Below are positions 16,877 to 25,470 of a DNA stretch of 64,000 nucleotides, in pieces (the first letter of the stretch is position 1; each line of letters starts with the position of its first letter). Under the pieces are notes generated by a model. The model saw nothing but the letters and a program-made list of their open reading frames with translations, did no database searches and was not told the origin of the DNA. The position numbers and the translations under genes were made by a program. This DNA comes from Actinomadura physcomitrii (GTDB lineage: Bacteria; Actinomycetota; Actinomycetes; Streptosporangiales; Streptosporangiaceae): NCBI RefSeq assembly GCF_008923205.2, contig NZ_WBMS02000017.1, positions 1 through 64,000 of the forward strand, given 5' to 3'.

Positions 16877-17512
16877 TCACACCGCCGGGCCAAGGAGTTC
16901 GGTGAGCAGTTGCTCGTGGGTCTGGCTCTGCCCTTCCATATCCTCAGGGACCGGCATCGCTCGCCGCAGGCTCACATGGCCGTGCAGAGCCGTCCACAGC
17001 AGGACGGCCAGCTGCCGGGCGTCCAGCCGCGGATGAGGATGGTCCTCCAGGAAGCGGCCGACCGCCGTTTCCCAGGTATCGAGGATCTCGCCGACGGGGT
17101 GCTCGGCGAGCCGCTCCATGGGGACGGCGGACTGTTCGAGGTCGAACATCAGGCGGTAGTGGCGCGGCCGGTCGGCGGCGAACCGGCAGTAGGCGTCGGC
17201 CATCGCGGCGAGCCGGTCCCTGGGGGAGCCGCCCGCGGAGCGTTCCGCCTCCCGCATCACCGTGGCGAGTTCACCGTAGGCGCCGGCCAGCACCTCCCAC
17301 ACGATCTCGGTCTTGTCGCGGAAATGCCGATAGATGCTCGGCGCGGCGACGCCCGTCTCGCGGGCGATCGCCCGCAGTGACAGGTTCTCCTCGCTGCCGC
17401 CCTGGGCGAGCAGGCGCCCGGCGGCCCGCAGGATCTCGGTGCGCAGCCGGTCGCCCTGCCCCCAGCGGTTCGGGACGCGGGTACGCGCCGGGCCTTCCTG
17501 CGTGGGCGCCAT
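16877..17512 (-). CDS. TetR/AcrR family transcriptional regulator
   Basis: 211 residues. Helix-turn-helix at about 25-70 (LSLRAIARETGVAAPSIYRHFRDKTEI), then a TetR C-terminal domain of the type that follows MADAYCRFAADRPRHYRLMF. ATG 17512 has GGAGG 7 nt upstream. It is divergent from the membrane protein gene at 17754, with two half-palindromic repeats in between, so it probably controls that gene and itself. Confidence 0.88.
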   Translation of the reverse strand: MAPTQEGPARTRVPNRWGQGDRLRTEILRAAGRLLAQGGSEENLSLRAIARETGVAAPSIYRHFRDKTEIVWEVLAGAYGELATVMREAERSAGGSPRDRLAAMADAYCRFAADRPRHYRLMFDLEQSAVPMERLAEHPVGEILDTWETAVGRFLEDHPHPRLDARQLAVLLWTALHGHVSLRRAMPVPEDMEGQSQTHEQLLTELLGPAV

Positions 17513-17564
17513 GAGCGTGCCTCCTTCTCGCGGCAGTGGTGGAACGATACTGCCCCGGCCCATC

Positions 17565-17606
17565 GGCTAACGTCTGTTAGTCAACTTGGCTTACAAGTGT
17601 TAGTCT
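17565..17606. promoter_or_regulatory. Repeated operator-like elements between TetR and membrane protein genes
   Basis: GCTAACGTCTGTTAGTC (17565-17581) and GCTTACAAGTGTTAGTC (17590-17606) are direct repeats 25 bp apart, each an imperfect palindrome of the form CTNAC-N4-GTTAG. The placement in a divergent TetR intergenic region fits an operator pair. The intervening bases include GTCAACTTGG, whose reverse complement also occurs upstream of the LIV transporter (21450-21461). Confidence 0.55.
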
Positions 17607-17753
17607 ATTGAGGTCGCCCTGCCGCCGGCGCTCCCGAACCCGGCCCGGTGCCGTGCCGGGGAGTTCCCGTTGACCGATCGCCGCTTCCGGCCGGTGCGCA
17701 CATCCGCACGGGGCGAGGCGGCCCCGCATTATTCGCCCAGAGAGGTACCTCGC

Positions 17754-19133
17754 GTGAGCGATGAGCAAACCGAGCAAGAGGACAAGCCGCAGCTGGCCCG
17801 GACGCTGGCGGGGAGCCTGTGGTTCCCGCTGCTGTTCTTCTTCGGTTTCCTGTTCTGCTACATGCTCCCCTTCCATTCGCCATCGCCGCACGACGTCAAG
17901 GTCGCGGTGTCGGACCCGGTGGTCGCGGCACAGCTGAGCGCCGGACTCGATCAGCAGGCACCCGGTTCGTTCGACATCATCCCGGTCAAGGACGCGGACG
18001 CCGCGAAGCACAAGGTCACCGGTCGCGACGCCGTCGCCGCCTACAGCGTGGAGGGCAACAAGGCCGTCCTTTACGTCGCGAAGGCGGACGGCACGTATCT
18101 TGAACAGGCCGCCACCACCACCTTCACCGGCATCGCGAAGCAGGGCGGGCAGAAGCTCAGCATCGTCGAGGTCGCGCCCACCGCCAAGGGCGACGTGACC
18201 GGGACCGGCCTGTTCTACATGGCGATGGTCTGGAACATTGTTCCGTACATCTCGGTGATGATGCTCATGCGGGCGGTCACGGTGAGCCGCCGCGTCAAGC
18301 TCCTCACCCTGGCGGGAATCGGCGCCTTCACCAGCGTGGTCGGCTACCTGGTGGGGCTGTCCATGGACATCGTCCCCAACCAGCCGCTGGCCGTCCTGTA
18401 CGCTTTCATGATCACGCAGGCGGTGGCGTGGGTCACCTACGGCCTGGTCCCGTTCGTCCGCCAGTTCATCCCTGGCGTCGCGATCGGGTTGTTCGTGCTG
18501 CTGTCCATCCCGTCCAGCGGCGGCGCGATCCCGTACCAGCTCGTCCCGGGCTTCTTCCGCGCACTGCACCCGGTGATGCCGCTCGGCAATCTGATCGACG
18601 CGCTGCACGGCATCTTCTACTTCGGCAGGCAGGACCTGCTGCGGCCGACGCTCGTGCTGTGCGCCTGGCTCGTCGCCGGCGCCGCCCTCATCGGAGCAGG
18701 CTTCGTTCTCGAGCGCCGCAAGGCCGCCCAAGCCGAAGCCGTCGACGGCGCCCCTGTCGAAGAACGGCTCGAAGAGCCCATCGAGGACCCGACCATCGAA
18801 ACGCCCCAACCGCACGCCACCAGCCCGGGCCACCGCTGGCGCCTCGGCGAGCAGCCTCCCATGCTCGTCGGCACCGTCCGCACGCCCGAGGGCGCCCCGG
18901 TCCCGCAGGTCGGTGTGACGATCCTGGGCCCGACCGGCCACCAGCTCCTCCGCACCGTCACCGACCACGAAGGCCGCTACGCCGCCACGGCGCTACCGCA
19001 GGACTTCGTCACCGTCCTGCTGCTCAGCAATGACCACACGCCCGCCGTCGCCCGTCTCCTGCTCGCCGACGGCCGCACCTTCCGCCAGGACTTCGTCCTC
19101 GACCACCGGGCTCACCGCCCTGTTCACGCCTGA
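17754..19133 (+). CDS. YhgE/Pip-like membrane protein with C-terminal beta-sandwich domain
   Basis: 459 residues from GTG 17754 (AGAGAGG upstream). One N-terminal membrane segment (about 21-42), an extracytoplasmic domain of about 110 residues, then about five membrane segments (about 155-330), as in ABC-2/YhgE (DUF3533)-type proteins. After an acidic linker (about 335-370), residues 375-455 resemble a carboxypeptidase-regulatory-like beta-sandwich (GTVRTPEGAPVPQVGVTILG, TDHEGRYAATALP). No ATPase gene is adjacent. Transport or cell-envelope role inferred; substrate unknown. Divergent from a TetR gene that probably controls it. Confidence 0.7.
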   Translation: MSDEQTEQEDKPQLARTLAGSLWFPLLFFFGFLFCYMLPFHSPSPHDVKVAVSDPVVAAQLSAGLDQQAPGSFDIIPVKDADAAKHKVTGRDAVAAYSVEGNKAVLYVAKADGTYLEQAATTTFTGIAKQGGQKLSIVEVAPTAKGDVTGTGLFYMAMVWNIVPYISVMMLMRAVTVSRRVKLLTLAGIGAFTSVVGYLVGLSMDIVPNQPLAVLYAFMITQAVAWVTYGLVPFVRQFIPGVAIGLFVLLSIPSSGGAIPYQLVPGFFRALHPVMPLGNLIDALHGIFYFGRQDLLRPTLVLCAWLVAGAALIGAGFVLERRKAAQAEAVDGAPVEERLEEPIEDPTIETPQPHATSPGHRWRLGEQPPMLVGTVRTPEGAPVPQVGVTILGPTGHQLLRTVTDHEGRYAATALPQDFVTVLLLSNDHTPAVARLLLADGRTFRQDFVLDHRAHRPVHA

Positions 19134-19195
19134 CGGCATCCCGAAGCCGCGCATCTCGGCGCCATCACCAGCAGAGATGCGCTCCTTCGCTGGAA

Positions 19196-19235
19196 GGCGC
19201 GGCCGGGCGCCGGGGGCAGGGCGCCCGGCCGCGCC
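19196..19235. terminator. Strong bidirectional terminator hairpin
   Basis: Perfect 16-bp arms at 19196-19211 and 19220-19235 with an 8-nt loop, lying between the convergent membrane-protein gene (ends 19133) and crotonase gene (ends 19242). It fits a shared terminator. Confidence 0.75.
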
Positions 19236-19241
19236 GGTCCC

Positions 19242-20006
19242 TTACTCGCCGCGCCAGACGGGTGGGCGCTTCTCGGCGAAGGCGGTGGCGCCTTCGCGGG
19301 CGTCGTACGAGGTGAAGATTGGCCGGATCAGCTCCTCCTGCCGCTCGAACGCCTCGTCCGAGGACCAGTCGGCGGAGGCGACGATGACCTCCTTGGTCGT
19401 GGCGACCGCGAGCGGGGCGTTCGCCGCGATGCGGCCGGCCAGGTCGCGGGCGGCGTCCAGGGCCCTGCCGCTCGGGGTCACCTCGACGACCAGGCCGTAC
19501 TTCTCCGCATCCGCGGCGGAGAGGAACTCGCCGGTGAGGGCCAGCTTCATGGCGACGGCATAGGGGAGGCGCCGGGGCAGCCGGAGCAGGCCGCCGGCAC
19601 CGGCCACCAGGCCCCGCTTGACCTCGGGGATGCCAAACTTGGCGTCGTCCGCCGCGACGATCAGATCGCAGGCGAGCGCCACTTCGCAGCCGCCGGCGAG
19701 GGCATAGCCCTCCACGGCGGCGATCACCGGCTTGCGCGGAGGGCGCAGGGTGATGCCCGCGAGCCCGCGGCCGGGGGCCGTGACGTTCTCCCCGGCGACG
19801 AAGGCCTTGAGATCCATGCCGGAGCAGAAGGTGCCGCCGGCGCCGGTGATCACGGCCGCGGTGAGGTCCTTGCGCGATTCGAACTCGTCGAGCGCGGTGG
19901 CGACTCCGTCGCTGACGGCACGGTTCACGGCGTTGCGGGCCTGCGGCCGGTTGATAGTGATGACGGTGACCCCGTCGGCGTGTTCGACCAGCACCTCGTC
20001 TGACAT
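19242..20006 (-). CDS. Enoyl-CoA hydratase/isomerase (crotonase) family protein
   Basis: 254 residues, the usual crotonase length. Oxyanion-hole segments TGAGGTFCSGMDLKAF and EGYALAGGCEVALACD, and one catalytic-type Glu in IPEVKRGLVAGAGG; the second Glu of classical hydratases is Lys (AMKLALTG). Similar to the crotonase half of the fusion at 3415-5808. ATG 20006 has AGGAGGGG upstream. Divergent from the acyl-CoA dehydrogenase at 20093, so the two probably share regulation. Hydration or isomerisation of an enoyl-CoA is expected. Confidence 0.88.
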   Translation of the reverse strand: MSDEVLVEHADGVTVITINRPQARNAVNRAVSDGVATALDEFESRKDLTAAVITGAGGTFCSGMDLKAFVAGENVTAPGRGLAGITLRPPRKPVIAAVEGYALAGGCEVALACDLIVAADDAKFGIPEVKRGLVAGAGGLLRLPRRLPYAVAMKLALTGEFLSAADAEKYGLVVEVTPSGRALDAARDLAGRIAANAPLAVATTKEVIVASADWSSDEAFERQEELIRPIFTSYDAREGATAFAEKRPPVWRGE

Positions 20007-20046
20007 GGTGCTCCCCTCCTGATCGGTGACAGGCACCGAGTTCGAC

Positions 20047-20071
20047 ACATAGGATACTTCGTAAACTATGT
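20047..20071. promoter_or_regulatory. Divergent promoter region with ACATAG/CTATGT dyad
   Basis: ACATAG (20047-20052) and CTATGT (20066-20071) form an inverted repeat around an AT-rich centre, in the 86-bp gap between the crotonase (minus) and dehydrogenase (plus) starts. Candidate operator and promoter elements. No regulator gene is adjacent. Confidence 0.4.
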
Positions 20072-20092
20072 CAGTTGGGAAGGGAGTGGGGC

Positions 20093-21169
20093 ATGGAACT
20101 CGTCATCACCGAAGAGCAGGAAGCCCTCGTCGAGGCGGTGCGTCAGTGGCTGGACGCCACATCGGACCTGGAAGGCGCCCGTTCGGCGAATCCCGGCCAG
20201 AGCCGGATCCGCCGGGAGGGCCTCGCTGCCGCGAGTGCCATGGGCCTGCTCTCGCTGCTGCGAGCGGGGGAGGGCGGAACCCATGCCGACCTGACGCTGG
20301 TCGTGGAAGAGGTCGGGCGCGCGGCGACGCCGCTGCCGATCGGGCAGTCCGCGCTGGTGTGCCGGGTGCTGGACGACGTGGGCATCGCCGCGGACACAGC
20401 CGCCGGCGTCGCCGAAGGCAAGATCGTCGCCGTCCCCGCGCAGCCGGAACCCGGCGCGGAGCGCGTCGCCGCGGTCGAGCAGGCTGATGGCACGCTCTCG
20501 CTGAGCGGCCGCGTGCCACTGGTCGTCGGTGGCCTGGCGGCAGAGCTGTTCCTGGTGCCCGCCGTGGCGGCGGACGGCTCCCACTTCGTCGCCCTGGTAC
20601 CGGCCACTGCCGACGGATTGTCCCGTACCGTGCGGACGGCCCTCGATCTCACCCGCGACTTCGCGTCCGTGACCCTCGACGGCGTGCGCGTTCCATCCGG
20701 CTCGTGGGCGAGGACGGCGGAGGGCACGGTCGAGGCCCTCGCGGACGCGCTCGCCCTGCACCATGCGGCGGACGCGGTCGGAGCGGCGGACCGCTTGCTC
20801 GAGATGACCGTCCAGTACGTCCGGGAACGGCGGCAGTTCGGACGCGCGGTCGGGAGCTTCCAGGCCGTCAAGCACCACTGCGCGACGATGGCGCTGGACG
20901 TGGAATGCGCCCGCATCACCGTCAGGGCCGCCTCGCAGGTCCTCGATTCGGCCGATCGGGCCGCCCGGCGAGCGCAGGTGTCGTCGGCGGCGTCCTTCGC
21001 CGGGGAAGCGTGCTCGCGCGTTGCCGGAACGGCGCTGCAGCTCCATGGTGGGATGGGCTTCACCTGGGAGCACGATCTGCACCTGCTGCTGCGCCGGGTC
21101 AAGACCGGGGAGCTGCTGGGCGGATCTCCGCGCCACCACCGCGCCCGGCTTCTCGACCTGGTCGCCTGA
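20093..21169 (+). CDS. Acyl-CoA dehydrogenase-like protein, probable non-catalytic subunit
   Basis: 358 residues with the acyl-CoA dehydrogenase fold (ITEEQEALVEAVRQWLD start; RERRQFGRAVGSFQAVKHH; LQLHGGMGFTWEHDLHLLLR). Both possible catalytic Glu positions are empty (ADALALHHAADAVG; LLGGSPRHH), and the substrate loop typical of catalytic members (SEPxAGSD) is missing. It looks like a beta subunit of an alpha2beta2 FadE pair, but no alpha gene adjoins it. ATG 20093 follows GGGAAGGGAG. A perfect terminator follows at 21223. Confidence 0.83.
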   Translation: MELVITEEQEALVEAVRQWLDATSDLEGARSANPGQSRIRREGLAAASAMGLLSLLRAGEGGTHADLTLVVEEVGRAATPLPIGQSALVCRVLDDVGIAADTAAGVAEGKIVAVPAQPEPGAERVAAVEQADGTLSLSGRVPLVVGGLAAELFLVPAVAADGSHFVALVPATADGLSRTVRTALDLTRDFASVTLDGVRVPSGSWARTAEGTVEALADALALHHAADAVGAADRLLEMTVQYVRERRQFGRAVGSFQAVKHHCATMALDVECARITVRAASQVLDSADRAARRAQVSSAASFAGEACSRVAGTALQLHGGMGFTWEHDLHLLLRRVKTGELLGGSPRHHRARLLDLVA

Positions 21170-21480
21170 GGCCGTCGCCCCTTCGCACGTCCTGAACAGG
21201 CCATTTTCCGAGGCCGTGTGCCGTGAGGCCCGCCACCCGTGGCGGGCCTCACTCATGCCGGGGGTTCGCGGTCGGGTTCGGGGCATTCGCCCCGCCAGCG
21301 CGTGTGATCGCGGTGGTCTGGCAGTCAAGGAGCGCCCGTCAGGCACGGCGGCCCCGGCCGTCGCCGACGCTCTGGCGTGCGCGTATATCGCGAAAAGTGG
21401 TCTCTGTCACCTCTTGTTCTCTCGGGACGTCCGACGCATACTCCTTCCAATCCAAGTTGACCTAGTTAACGGAGTTGCTC
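21170..21480. other. Intergenic region: terminator, then promoter of the LIV transporter operon
   Basis: No gene is supported in these 311 bases. The first part contains the hairpin at 21223-21252. The last 60 bases are less GC-rich and contain AAGTTGACCTAGTTAACGGAG, a partly palindromic stretch (GTTGAC-CTA-GTTAAC) directly before the ribosome binding site of the substrate-binding protein gene. Confidence 0.6.
21223..21252 (+). terminator. Perfect 13-bp terminator hairpin
   Basis: Arms GTGAGGCCCGCCA (21223-21235) and its exact complement at 21240-21252 enclose a 4-nt loop (CCCG), 54 nt past the stop of the acyl-CoA dehydrogenase gene. Confidence 0.75.
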
Positions 21481-22740
21481 ATGTCTCGAGTCTTCGGCGC
21501 CGCACCCCGGCCGTCGACCGCCAGGGCCGCCGCCGCAGCCCTGGCCGTCGCCGCGCTGGCGCTGACGGCCGCCTGCGGCGACAACGGCGGTAAGGGCGGC
21601 TCGTCCGGCTCCGGTGGCGGTGCGGCGATCGCCCTGCCGACGAACAAGGCGACCGGCGCCCCGATCACGGTCGGCCTGATCAACGACGACACGAGCCCGC
21701 TCGGCAGCTACGCCGACATCAGCAAGTCCGCCCGCGCCGCCGTCTCGTACGTGAACGACAGCCTGGGCGGGGTGAAGGGCCGCCCGATCAAGCTGGCGGT
21801 CTGCACTCCCAACGGGTCCGCCGCCGCCTCGGCCAACTGCGCCGCCGAGCTGCTGCGCCAGAAGCCGGCCGCCGTGATCGGCGGCCTCGACCTCGGCGCG
21901 GACGGCTCCGTCCCGGCACTGGCCAAGGCGGGCATCCCGTACGTGCCGGCCAGCCCGATCGGCGCGGTCGAGTTCACCTCGCCGAACTCCTTCTCGATGC
22001 TGGGCGGAGCACCCGGATCGGTGAGCGCGGGCTCGGTGTACGTCGCCGACAAGCTCAAGCCGAAGAAGGTCGCGGTGATGTTCAACGACAACCCGCAGGC
22101 CCGGCTCGCGGCGCAGGGCTACGCGCAGAAGGTCCTGCAGAGCAAGGGCGTCACGAACGTCTCCATGGTCGCCTTCGGCAACAACGAGACCGACCTGACC
22201 GGCCCCGTCAGCCAGGCCATCAAGGGCGGCACCGACGTGGTCATCGGCATCATGCAGGGCAGCGGCTGCGCCAACGTCATCAAGGCCAAGCAGTCGCTCG
22301 GCAGCACCGCCAAGTTCCTGTTCCCGGGCTCGTGCGCGGACCCCCAGGTGCTCAAGGCGGCCGGGCCGGGAGCCGAGGGCACCTACTACGCCGTCCAGCA
22401 GCTCCTGCCGGGCTCGGGCGACCCCGACGTCGCGGCGTTCGAGGCGGCGCTCGCCAAGTACGACAAGTCGATCCCCGAGTCGGGCTTCGCCCAGGGCGTG
22501 TTCGGGACGGTCGTGACGCTGTCGAAGGTGATGGCCACCGCGTCCGCGCCGGACCAGCCGAAGGCGGTCACCGACGCGCTGAAGAGGACCGCGAACCTGA
22601 AGTCCTTCATGGGGCCGACGGTCACCTGCGACGGCAAGCAACTCGCGGGGCTCGCCGCGTTCTGCACCAAGCAGGCGCGCATCGCCCAGTACAAGAACGG
22701 CAAGCTGAGCGACGCCGGCGGCGAATGGTTCTCCGCCTGA
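21481..22740 (+). CDS. LIV-type ABC transporter substrate-binding lipoprotein
   Basis: 419 residues. Signal sequence with a lipobox (LTAAC, lipidated Cys32), Gly/Ser-rich linker, then a periplasmic-binding-protein type I fold (ITVGLINDDTSPLGSYADI, AAVIGGLDLGADGSVPALA, GTDVVIGIMQGSGCANVIKA). ATG 21481 has CGGAG 6 nt upstream. First gene of a five-gene operon with permease, two ATPases and an AtuA-family protein, so it captures the substrate at the outer face of the membrane. Family members bind branched amino acids, amides, aromatic acids or other small organic acids; context favours an acid entering CoA metabolism. Confidence 0.9.
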   Translation: MSRVFGAAPRPSTARAAAAALAVAALALTAACGDNGGKGGSSGSGGGAAIALPTNKATGAPITVGLINDDTSPLGSYADISKSARAAVSYVNDSLGGVKGRPIKLAVCTPNGSAAASANCAAELLRQKPAAVIGGLDLGADGSVPALAKAGIPYVPASPIGAVEFTSPNSFSMLGGAPGSVSAGSVYVADKLKPKKVAVMFNDNPQARLAAQGYAQKVLQSKGVTNVSMVAFGNNETDLTGPVSQAIKGGTDVVIGIMQGSGCANVIKAKQSLGSTAKFLFPGSCADPQVLKAAGPGAEGTYYAVQQLLPGSGDPDVAAFEAALAKYDKSIPESGFAQGVFGTVVTLSKVMATASAPDQPKAVTDALKRTANLKSFMGPTVTCDGKQLAGLAAFCTKQARIAQYKNGKLSDAGGEWFSA

Positions 22741-24725
22741 TGGGCGACCTCTTGCAGTTCGCCATCCTGGGCCTGGGCGCCGGCACCGTCTACGCGGCGC
22801 TCGGGACCGGGGTGGTGCTGACGTACCAGGCGGCCGGCGTGGTCAACGTGGCGCTCGGCGCTCTGGCCATGTACGTGACGTTCACCTACGCGTTCCTCGA
22901 GAACGAGGGACGGCTCGTCCTTCCGGTCGGCAGCGTTCGGATGGCCGGGCTGCCCGTCGTGGTGGAGATCCTGCTCGCCCTGGCCGTCGCCGCCGTCATC
23001 GGCCTGCTCGCCTATGCGCTGGTGTTCCGTCCGCTGCGAACGGCGTCCGGCCTGCTGAAGCTGGTCGCGACCGTCGGTGTGACGGTGCTGCTCCAGGCGC
23101 TCGCGGTGCTGCGGTTCTCGACCAGCGCCAGCACGGTGCCGACGATCCTGCCGGACGAGCCGGTCCGGATCGCCGGCGCGACCATCCCGCGCGACCGGCT
23201 CTGCCTGGCCACGATCGTCATCGTGGTGGCGGCGCTGCTGTGGGCCTTCACCCGGTTCACCCGGACCGGCGTGGCGATGCGCGCCGTCGCCGAGGACGAG
23301 CGGGCGGCGACGTTGCTGGGGCACTCCCCGGAACGGCTCTCGGCCCTGGCCTGGGCCTGCGCGTGCGTCGTCGCGGGCCTGTTCGGCATCCTCGCGGGGC
23401 CCGTCACCGGCCTCGACCCGGTGACGAACAGCCTGTTCGTGGTGCCCGCGCTCGCGGTCGCCCTCGTCGGGCGGCTCCGGTCGTTCGGTGCCACGGTCAC
23501 CGCCGGCATCGTCCTGGGCATGCTCCAAGGGGTCCTGCTGAAGCTCCAGCAGGACTGGTCGTGGCTGCCGCAGGTCGGGCTGCGCGAAGCGGTGCCCTTC
23601 GTGGTGATCGTGGTGGCACTGGTCGTCCTCGGCGCGCGGCTGCCGTCGCGGGGCACCGCCGAGGAGGCGCGGCTGCCGAAGGTGCCGCGCACTCCGCCGC
23701 GTCCCGTGTCGTTCACCGCGGCCGTCGGGGTCGCCGTGGTCCTGACGATCGTGCTCACCGGCCCGTACCGGACGGCGCTGACCACGTCGATCGTCGCGAC
23801 GCTCGTGTGCCTGAGCATCGTCGTCCTCACCGGGATGCTGGGGCAGATCTCGCTGGCCCAGATGACCTTCGCCGGGGCCGCGGGGTTCGTGCTCAGCAAC
23901 CTGACCACACGCGCGCACGTCCCGTTCCCCCTCGCGCCGCTCCTCGCCATCGCGGCGGCGGTCGCGGTCGGCGTTCTGGTGGCGATACCGGCCCTGCGCA
24001 TCCGCGGCGTCACCCTCGGCGTGGTGACGCTGGGACTCGGCATGGCGGTCAACGAGTTCGTCTTCAAGAACCCCGACTGGACAGGCGGGCTCGGCGGCAG
24101 CAGGGTGCCCGAGGCCTCGCTGTTCGGAGTCGGGTTCGGCGGCTCCGGCGATCTCAGCTTCGCGCTGTTCGCGCTGGCCGTCGTCAGCGTGCTGGCGTTC
24201 GGCGTGCTGTGGCTGCGGCGGACGCGCCTCGGCGGGCAGATGCTCGTCGTGCGCGCGAACGAGCGGGCGGCCGCGGCGGCGGGTGTGAACGTCGCCGGGG
24301 TCAAGCTCGCCGGCTTCGGGATCGCGGCGGGTCTCGCCGGCACGGCCGGGACGCTTCTGGGCTACCAGCAGCAGAGCCTGTCGTTCCAGGACTTCGACGT
24401 GTTCGTGTCGCTCACCTATGTCGCCGTCGTCTACCTCGCAGGCATCAGCCGCGTTTCCGGGGCGGTCATCGCGGGCGTTCTCGCTCCCGGCGGCCTGCTG
24501 TTCTACGCGCTGGACAAGTGGATCCACCTCGGCAAGTACAGCGCCCTGGTCAGTGCCATCGGCCTGATCGCGGCGCTCGTCACCACGCCGGGCGGCGTCG
24601 CCGGACGGCTGGAGGAGCAGGCGCGGTGGCTAGGGAAACGGCTGCGGAGCGGCGCGGCGCGGCCTGGGGCCGCGTCCGGGAACGGGAGTGAGGAGGGCGC
24701 GCATGTCGTCGCTGGAAGTTCGTGA
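22740..24725 (+). CDS. Fused LIV-type ABC transporter permease (LivH-LivM)
   Basis: 661 residues. The N-half (about 1-300) is LivH-like (AILGLGAGTVYAALGTGVVLTYQAAGVVN start; FTRTGVAMRAVAEDERAATLLGHS coupling loop). After a Pro-rich linker, the C-half (about 325-640) is LivM-like (GMLGQISLAQMTFAGAAGFV; RRTRLGGQMLVVRANERAAAAAGVN). The start ATG overlaps the upstream stop as TGATG; an in-frame ATG 15 nt earlier is an alternative. In most genomes these are two genes; here one chain supplies both membrane halves. Confidence 0.88.
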   Translation: MGDLLQFAILGLGAGTVYAALGTGVVLTYQAAGVVNVALGALAMYVTFTYAFLENEGRLVLPVGSVRMAGLPVVVEILLALAVAAVIGLLAYALVFRPLRTASGLLKLVATVGVTVLLQALAVLRFSTSASTVPTILPDEPVRIAGATIPRDRLCLATIVIVVAALLWAFTRFTRTGVAMRAVAEDERAATLLGHSPERLSALAWACACVVAGLFGILAGPVTGLDPVTNSLFVVPALAVALVGRLRSFGATVTAGIVLGMLQGVLLKLQQDWSWLPQVGLREAVPFVVIVVALVVLGARLPSRGTAEEARLPKVPRTPPRPVSFTAAVGVAVVLTIVLTGPYRTALTTSIVATLVCLSIVVLTGMLGQISLAQMTFAGAAGFVLSNLTTRAHVPFPLAPLLAIAAAVAVGVLVAIPALRIRGVTLGVVTLGLGMAVNEFVFKNPDWTGGLGGSRVPEASLFGVGFGGSGDLSFALFALAVVSVLAFGVLWLRRTRLGGQMLVVRANERAAAAAGVNVAGVKLAGFGIAAGLAGTAGTLLGYQQQSLSFQDFDVFVSLTYVAVVYLAGISRVSGAVIAGVLAPGGLLFYALDKWIHLGKYSALVSAIGLIAALVTTPGGVAGRLEEQARWLGKRLRSGAARPGAASGNGSEEGAHVVAGSS

Positions 24726-25470
24726 GCTGAGCGTCTCCTTCGGGGGCGTTCGCGCTGTCGACGCCGTCACCCTCACGGCCGAGGCGGGAAAGCTGACGGG
24801 TCTGATCGGGCCCAACGGCGCCGGAAAGACCACCCTCCTGGACGCCTGCACCGGTTTCGTGTCCGCGCGCGGCGAAGTGCGGTTGGGCGGTGAGCGCATC
24901 GACCGGTCGCCCGCCTACCGCCGCGCCCGCAAGGGACTCGTCCGGACCTTCCAGACCCTCGACCTGTTCGACGACCTGACGGTCGGGGACAACGTCGCCG
25001 CCGGAACGCCACCGGAAGGGCGTCGCCGCTGGTGGCACCAGTTGAGCGCCATGCCGAGCGCGGCCTCGCCCGCCGTCCGGGAGGCGTTGGAGACCGTCGG
25101 CCTGGACGGCTGCGCCGCATTGTTCCCGGGGCAGCTCAGCCAGGGGCAGCGCAGCCTGGTCTCGCTGGCCCGCGCCCTGATCGCGGGCCCCGACGTCCTG
25201 CTACTGGACGAACCCGCCGCCGGTCTCGACTCGCACGAGAGCGACGAGTTGGGCGAACGACTGGCCGCGATCCGCGACAAGGGCACCACCATCCTGCTCG
25301 TGGAGCACGACATGGGGCTCGTCCTCGGGCACTGCGATCACGTGCACGTCCTGGACGGCGGCCGGATGCTCGCCTCGGGCACTCCCGAGCAGGTCCGCGA
25401 GAACCCCGCCGTGCGGGCGGCGTACCTGGGCGAAGTCACCGAAGAGGCGGGGAGGGAGAGCGCGCAGTGA
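24703..25470 (+). CDS. LIV-type ABC transporter ATP-binding protein (LivG-like)
   Basis: 255 residues. Walker A GPNGAGKTTL, Q-loop in RTFQTLDLFDDLTV, signature LSQGQRSLVSLARAL, Walker B VLLLDEPAAGLDSHE and switch His in VEHDMGLV. ATG 24703 has GAGGAGG upstream and overlaps the permease gene by 23 nt. It powers the fused permease together with the next ATPase. Confidence 0.9.
   Translation: MSSLEVRELSVSFGGVRAVDAVTLTAEAGKLTGLIGPNGAGKTTLLDACTGFVSARGEVRLGGERIDRSPAYRRARKGLVRTFQTLDLFDDLTVGDNVAAGTPPEGRRRWWHQLSAMPSAASPAVREALETVGLDGCAALFPGQLSQGQRSLVSLARALIAGPDVLLLDEPAAGLDSHESDELGERLAAIRDKGTTILLVEHDMGLVLGHCDHVHVLDGGRMLASGTPEQVRENPAVRAAYLGEVTEEAGRESAQ

Noticed and set aside
22386..24527. 713-codon minus-strand frame opposite the LIV permease
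   Set aside because: Low-complexity Arg/His/Asp-rich shadow frame with no domain; the plus strand encodes a membrane protein in operon context.
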